A stretch of DNA of 64,000 bases, from positions 62,001-126,000 of the forward strand of contig NZ_BOOJ01000023.1 in the NCBI RefSeq assembly GCF_016863175.1. The letters run 5' to 3'. Origin of the DNA: Paraplanobispora siamensis. Lineage in GTDB: Bacteria; Actinomycetota; Actinomycetes; Streptosporangiales; Streptosporangiaceae. Made by a program: the position numbers and the translations under genes. The notes beneath the pieces were generated by a model. The model searched no databases, was not told where the DNA came from, and was given only the letters and a program-made list of their open reading frames with translations. How positions within the stretch are numbered: the stretch's first letter is position 1; each line of letters begins with the position of its first letter. Positions 61,399 through 64,000 of the stretch are shown piece by piece.

Positions 61399-64000
61399 CT
61401 ACAGCCCCATCGGCTTCCCGGCGAAGGACCGCTTCTGATACTCCTTAAGCACCCGGTAGACCTCCCGGCCGACGTCGGCAGGCTGCGCCGTCGGCGGCAC
61501 GCTCACGTTGATCTCGACCTTCGTGGTGCCGCCGATACCCTGCTGCATCTGCCGCTGCGTGAACACGTACTCGGGCTTCTTCGTGCCGTTGTAGACCGGC
61601 GTGTGCCCCGGCGGCAGCACCCCGCCGGAGTCGAACTTCAGGCCATACCGGCGGGTGAACAGACCGTTGTCGGCGCCGCGCGCCGCCGAGCCGACGACCA
61701 CGCCGCGCGAGCCGCGCGACTCAATGTTGGTCCGCCCGATCGTGCCCGCCATGTGCCCGACACCGGCATCGGTGACGCCGACGCGCACCGAGGATCGCAG
61801 GTTACGCACGAACCCGCCCGGCCCGCTGCTGCCGCCGAACGACCAGGTGGTGAACAGCCGACTGTGAGGGTTGCGGCCCCGGATCACGTTGACCAGCGCC
61901 GACCACAAGCCCGAGCAGTCGTAGCCGCGCGGGCCGACGCCACCCCAGATGTACGGCTTGCCGGCCTGCGCCCTGGCCCAGGCCAGCCCTCGCTGTGCGC
62001 CCGGCCCGCCCATGGCCGCTGAGACCTTCTTGGCGACGTCCGCGCCGATGCGCCCAGCGAAGGTGTTGTAGAGCTTCTCGGCGAAGGCGACCGTCTTGTT
62101 GATGTTGGCCATGCCGGTGATGGAGTGGCGGGCGATGATGCCGCCGCCGGCGAAGAACGCGCCCTCGCCTCGCAGGTGCTTCGGCCCGACCCCGTCGGCC
62201 AGCAGGCGCCGGACGCCCTCCACGCCGCCCCGACGGGCCGCGGCGTTCATCTCGTCGACCGCGGCCGGGCCGACGGCGCGCGTCCACTCCGGCCGCATGA
62301 CGGCCTCGCCGCCGGACAGGCCCAGGGTGCCAGCGGTCGGCGAGTAGAAGGTGTGGATGTCCTTGCCCGGTGACCAGCCGGGCAGGATGCCGCCGGCCGC
62401 GCGGGCTTCCTGCAGACCGGGGATCTTGTAGCCGACCACGCTGCCGTTGGCCTTGACCAGGATCCGGACGGTCTTGTCCTTGATCCGGTTCGTCGCCGAG
62501 TTGATCTGCCCCGGCAGCGTGGCGTACCGGCGCACGAGCCGGTCGATCTCCTGGCGGGACAGGCCGGCGCGCTCCATGACGCCGCGCAGCCGGTCCATGT
62601 GCCGCTTGAACGCCGCGTTCGCGACGTCGACGTTCTTCGACTCCTTGTAGAGCTTGTCGGCGTGATCGACGGCCGCCCGGATCGCCTCAATCAGCATGCG
62701 ATTGTTCTCACGACCGGCCTTGGTGTTGATGTTGAACTTGCCGGTGCGCGCGTCCAGCCGCAGGCCGTTCTTCTTGATCGCCTCCGACAGATCGTCCATG
62801 CTGTCGCGGAAGCTGATCGCGGCCAGGTCCGCATCCCCGGTCAGGGACCGGAAGCGCGCCATCTGGGAGGTCAGGCCGGACAACTTCCGGGTCGCGCCGT
62901 CGGCCGAGGTGCCCATGCCGTCGAAGGAATCGGCCGTCGCATCGGCCGCGGCCGTCGTCTTCGGCGTCGCCTCGGTGAGCCGCTGGTAGCGCTCGCGCGC
63001 CTCCTTCAGCTCGGTGTTCGTACCGTCCAGCGCTCCGCGGACCTTCAGAGCCTGGTGGGAGTATTCCTGCGCCGCGGCGATGCCGCCGCCCCACTGCTCG
63101 TCCAGCGCCTTGGCCCGCGCCTTGGCCGCCTCCATCCCGGCGTTGACCCGGTCCATCGCGGCCCGGTTGCCCAGCGCCGCCTCGGAGACGTCGACGAGGC
63201 TCAGCTTCAGCTTCTGCGCCGCCTGCAGCACGCCCTCGGTCTCCAGGCGCCCCCGGATGGAGGCGGCCGAGTTCTCATCCAGGGCGCCCTTGTTGCGCAT
63301 CAGCGCATCGGTGAGGTCCTGCACCCGGGACTCGGCCTCGCCGTTGCGGGTGGCGAACAGCGCCAGCGCGCCCACGCCCGCCGCCAGGGCGATGCCCCAC
63401 GGCCCGCCGAGCACACCGACCATGCCGGACAGTGCGCCGCGCGCCCGGCCGGCGACACCGTCCATGCCGGCGAGCCGGTCGCGGAACCGGCCGACCGGCC
63501 CCTCGGCGTTGCGGAACGCCGCCACCATGTGCAGCACGCCAGAGGCCAGCGGGGCGACCTTGCTGGCCAGCGGGCCCAGCACCACGCCGAGCGCAATCAG
63601 CTGGGTGACCGCGCCCCGCAGCGGTTCGGGCAGTCCCGAGATCAGCCGGGCGAGTGCCCCCAGCGGGCCGAGCACCAGCGGCAGCACCTCGCCCACGTCC
63701 GCGGCGGTCTCGCGCAGCACGCGGAAGAACTGCGTGAGCTGCTGCTGCCCCTCGACCGAGCGTGACCAGGTGGCGAATCGGGCGGTCAGGCGCTCGATCG
63801 TGTCGAGCACGCCCTCGCCGGAGCTGTTCATCGACCCGAACACGCCGACCAGGCCGCGGCCGACGTTGCCGCCGATGCGCCCAAGCTGGCCGAGGGTGTC
63901 ACCGGCTCGATCGACGGTCCGCTCCAGGGCGGCCGCCCCGCGCTCGGAGTTCAGGAACGCCGCCGCGGACTTGACGCCGTTGGTCGCCCACGCGGCCATC
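61399..64000 (-). CDS. phage tape measure protein with NlpC/P60-like segment, 5' end missing
   Basis: The frame is open to the window edge; the ATG at 63999 is probably internal because tape measures are longer. About 866 residues are seen: hydrophobic/helical stretches (LGPLGALARLISGLPEPLRGAVTQLIALGVVLGPLASKV), a long helical part, then RGLAWARAQAGKPYIWGGVGPRGYDCSGLWSALVNV with the likely NlpC/P60 Cys (YDCSG, about residue 695) and VGHMAGTIGRTNIESRG with the His. Ends with a tail-type motif FDSGGVLPPGHTPVYNGTKKPEYVFTQRQM. It sets tail length and may open the cell wall. Confidence 0.88.
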   Translation of the reverse strand, partial: MAAWATNGVKSAAAFLNSERGAAALERTVDRAGDTLGQLGRIGGNVGRGLVGVFGSMNSSGEGVLDTIERLTARFATWSRSVEGQQQLTQFFRVLRETAADVGEVLPLVLGPLGALARLISGLPEPLRGAVTQLIALGVVLGPLASKVAPLASGVLHMVAAFRNAEGPVGRFRDRLAGMDGVAGRARGALSGMVGVLGGPWGIALAAGVGALALFATRNGEAESRVQDLTDALMRNKGALDENSAASIRGRLETEGVLQAAQKLKLSLVDVSEAALGNRAAMDRVNAGMEAAKARAKALDEQWGGGIAAAQEYSHQALKVRGALDGTNTELKEARERYQRLTEATPKTTAAADATADSFDGMGTSADGATRKLSGLTSQMARFRSLTGDADLAAISFRDSMDDLSEAIKKNGLRLDARTGKFNINTKAGRENNRMLIEAIRAAVDHADKLYKESKNVDVANAAFKRHMDRLRGVMERAGLSRQEIDRLVRRYATLPGQINSATNRIKDKTVRILVKANGSVVGYKIPGLQEARAAGGILPGWSPGKDIHTFYSPTAGTLGLSGGEAVMRPEWTRAVGPAAVDEMNAAARRGGVEGVRRLLADGVGPKHLRGEGAFFAGGGIIARHSITGMANINKTVAFAEKLYNTFAGRIGADVAKKVSAAMGGPGAQRGLAWARAQAGKPYIWGGVGPRGYDCSGLWSALVNVIRGRNPHSRLFTTWSFGGSSGPGGFVRNLRSSVRVGVTDAGVGHMAGTIGRTNIESRGSRGVVVGSAARGADNGLFTRRYGLKFDSGGVLPPGHTPVYNGTKKPEYVFTQRQMQQGIGGTTKVEINVSVPPTAQPADVGREVYRVLKEYQKRSFAGKPMGL

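Noticed and set aside
59269-62022. A 917-codon plus-strand frame through the tail genes
   Set aside because: Antisense to recognisable tail proteins; composition Arg/Val/Gly/Asp-rich without motif.

Overview
The window is high-GC actinobacterial DNA. Gene content suggests a filamentous actinomycete, probably of the Streptosporangiaceae (inferred): the rimP-nusA-rnpM-infB cluster, a MenA gene, MocR and DUF4236 genes, an SsgA-like protein and many GTG starts or leaderless genes. No species marker such as rRNA is present. All assignments come from reading the sequence and knowledge of families; no search was run.

Region 1 (1-20 kb) is ordinary chromosome. It has a GNAT tail, a CutC homologue, an aldolase-like protein, a TPR-GGDEF diguanylate cyclase, and then a minus-strand operon (10.7 to 4.2 kb) of an LLM flavin monooxygenase, a PaaK-like protein, a FadD3-like acyl-CoA ligase, an acyl ligase cut off at its hinge, and a ferredoxin-NADP reductase. 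A half-length acyl-CoA dehydrogenase lies nearby. Its promoter region and that of the LLM operon both carry CAAG-type palindromes resembling KstR2 operators, so a small acyl/steroid-type catabolic regulon is plausible. ProS, a chemoreceptor, a DUF4236 pair and two DUF4439-type ferritin-like proteins follow.

Region 2 (20-36 kb) is a core translation/RNA locus: rimP, nusA, rnpM, infB, DUF503, rbfA, a DHH phosphoesterase joined in frame to truB, ribF, rpsO, pnp, an M16 protease and dapB. A 58-codon zinc-ribbon gene, two GNATs and menA follow. The DHH-TruB single frame is the oddest core feature.

Region 3 (36.8-41.2 kb) holds a CGNR regulator, a divergent MocR/EamA pair whose start codons nearly touch around a palindrome, and a ferritin-like diiron protein.

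Region 4 (about 41.3-54.7 kb) looks like mobile DNA: four GntR/UTRA relatives in different states of domain loss with recurring ACCT/AGGT sites, an Xis/BldC-like HTH gene behind a strong promoter with an overlapping operator, a tightly coupled run of small genes (including SsgA-like and anti-sigma-type ATPase proteins), a DUF2637-like membrane protein, a large basic disordered protein, and an FtsK/TraB-type DNA translocase with membrane partners. A toxin-antitoxin-like pair in AT-richer DNA closes it. No integrase, Rep or tRNA att site is seen.

Region 5 (54.7-64 kb, minus strand) is the tail and lysis end of a siphophage: tape measure with an NlpC/P60-like segment, a minor tail protein, three tandem paralogous tail/fibre-like proteins, small membrane proteins, an amidase endolysin and a holin-like protein. 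Regions 4 and 5 converge at a terminator. They are either one hybrid conjugative-phage element or two abutting elements.
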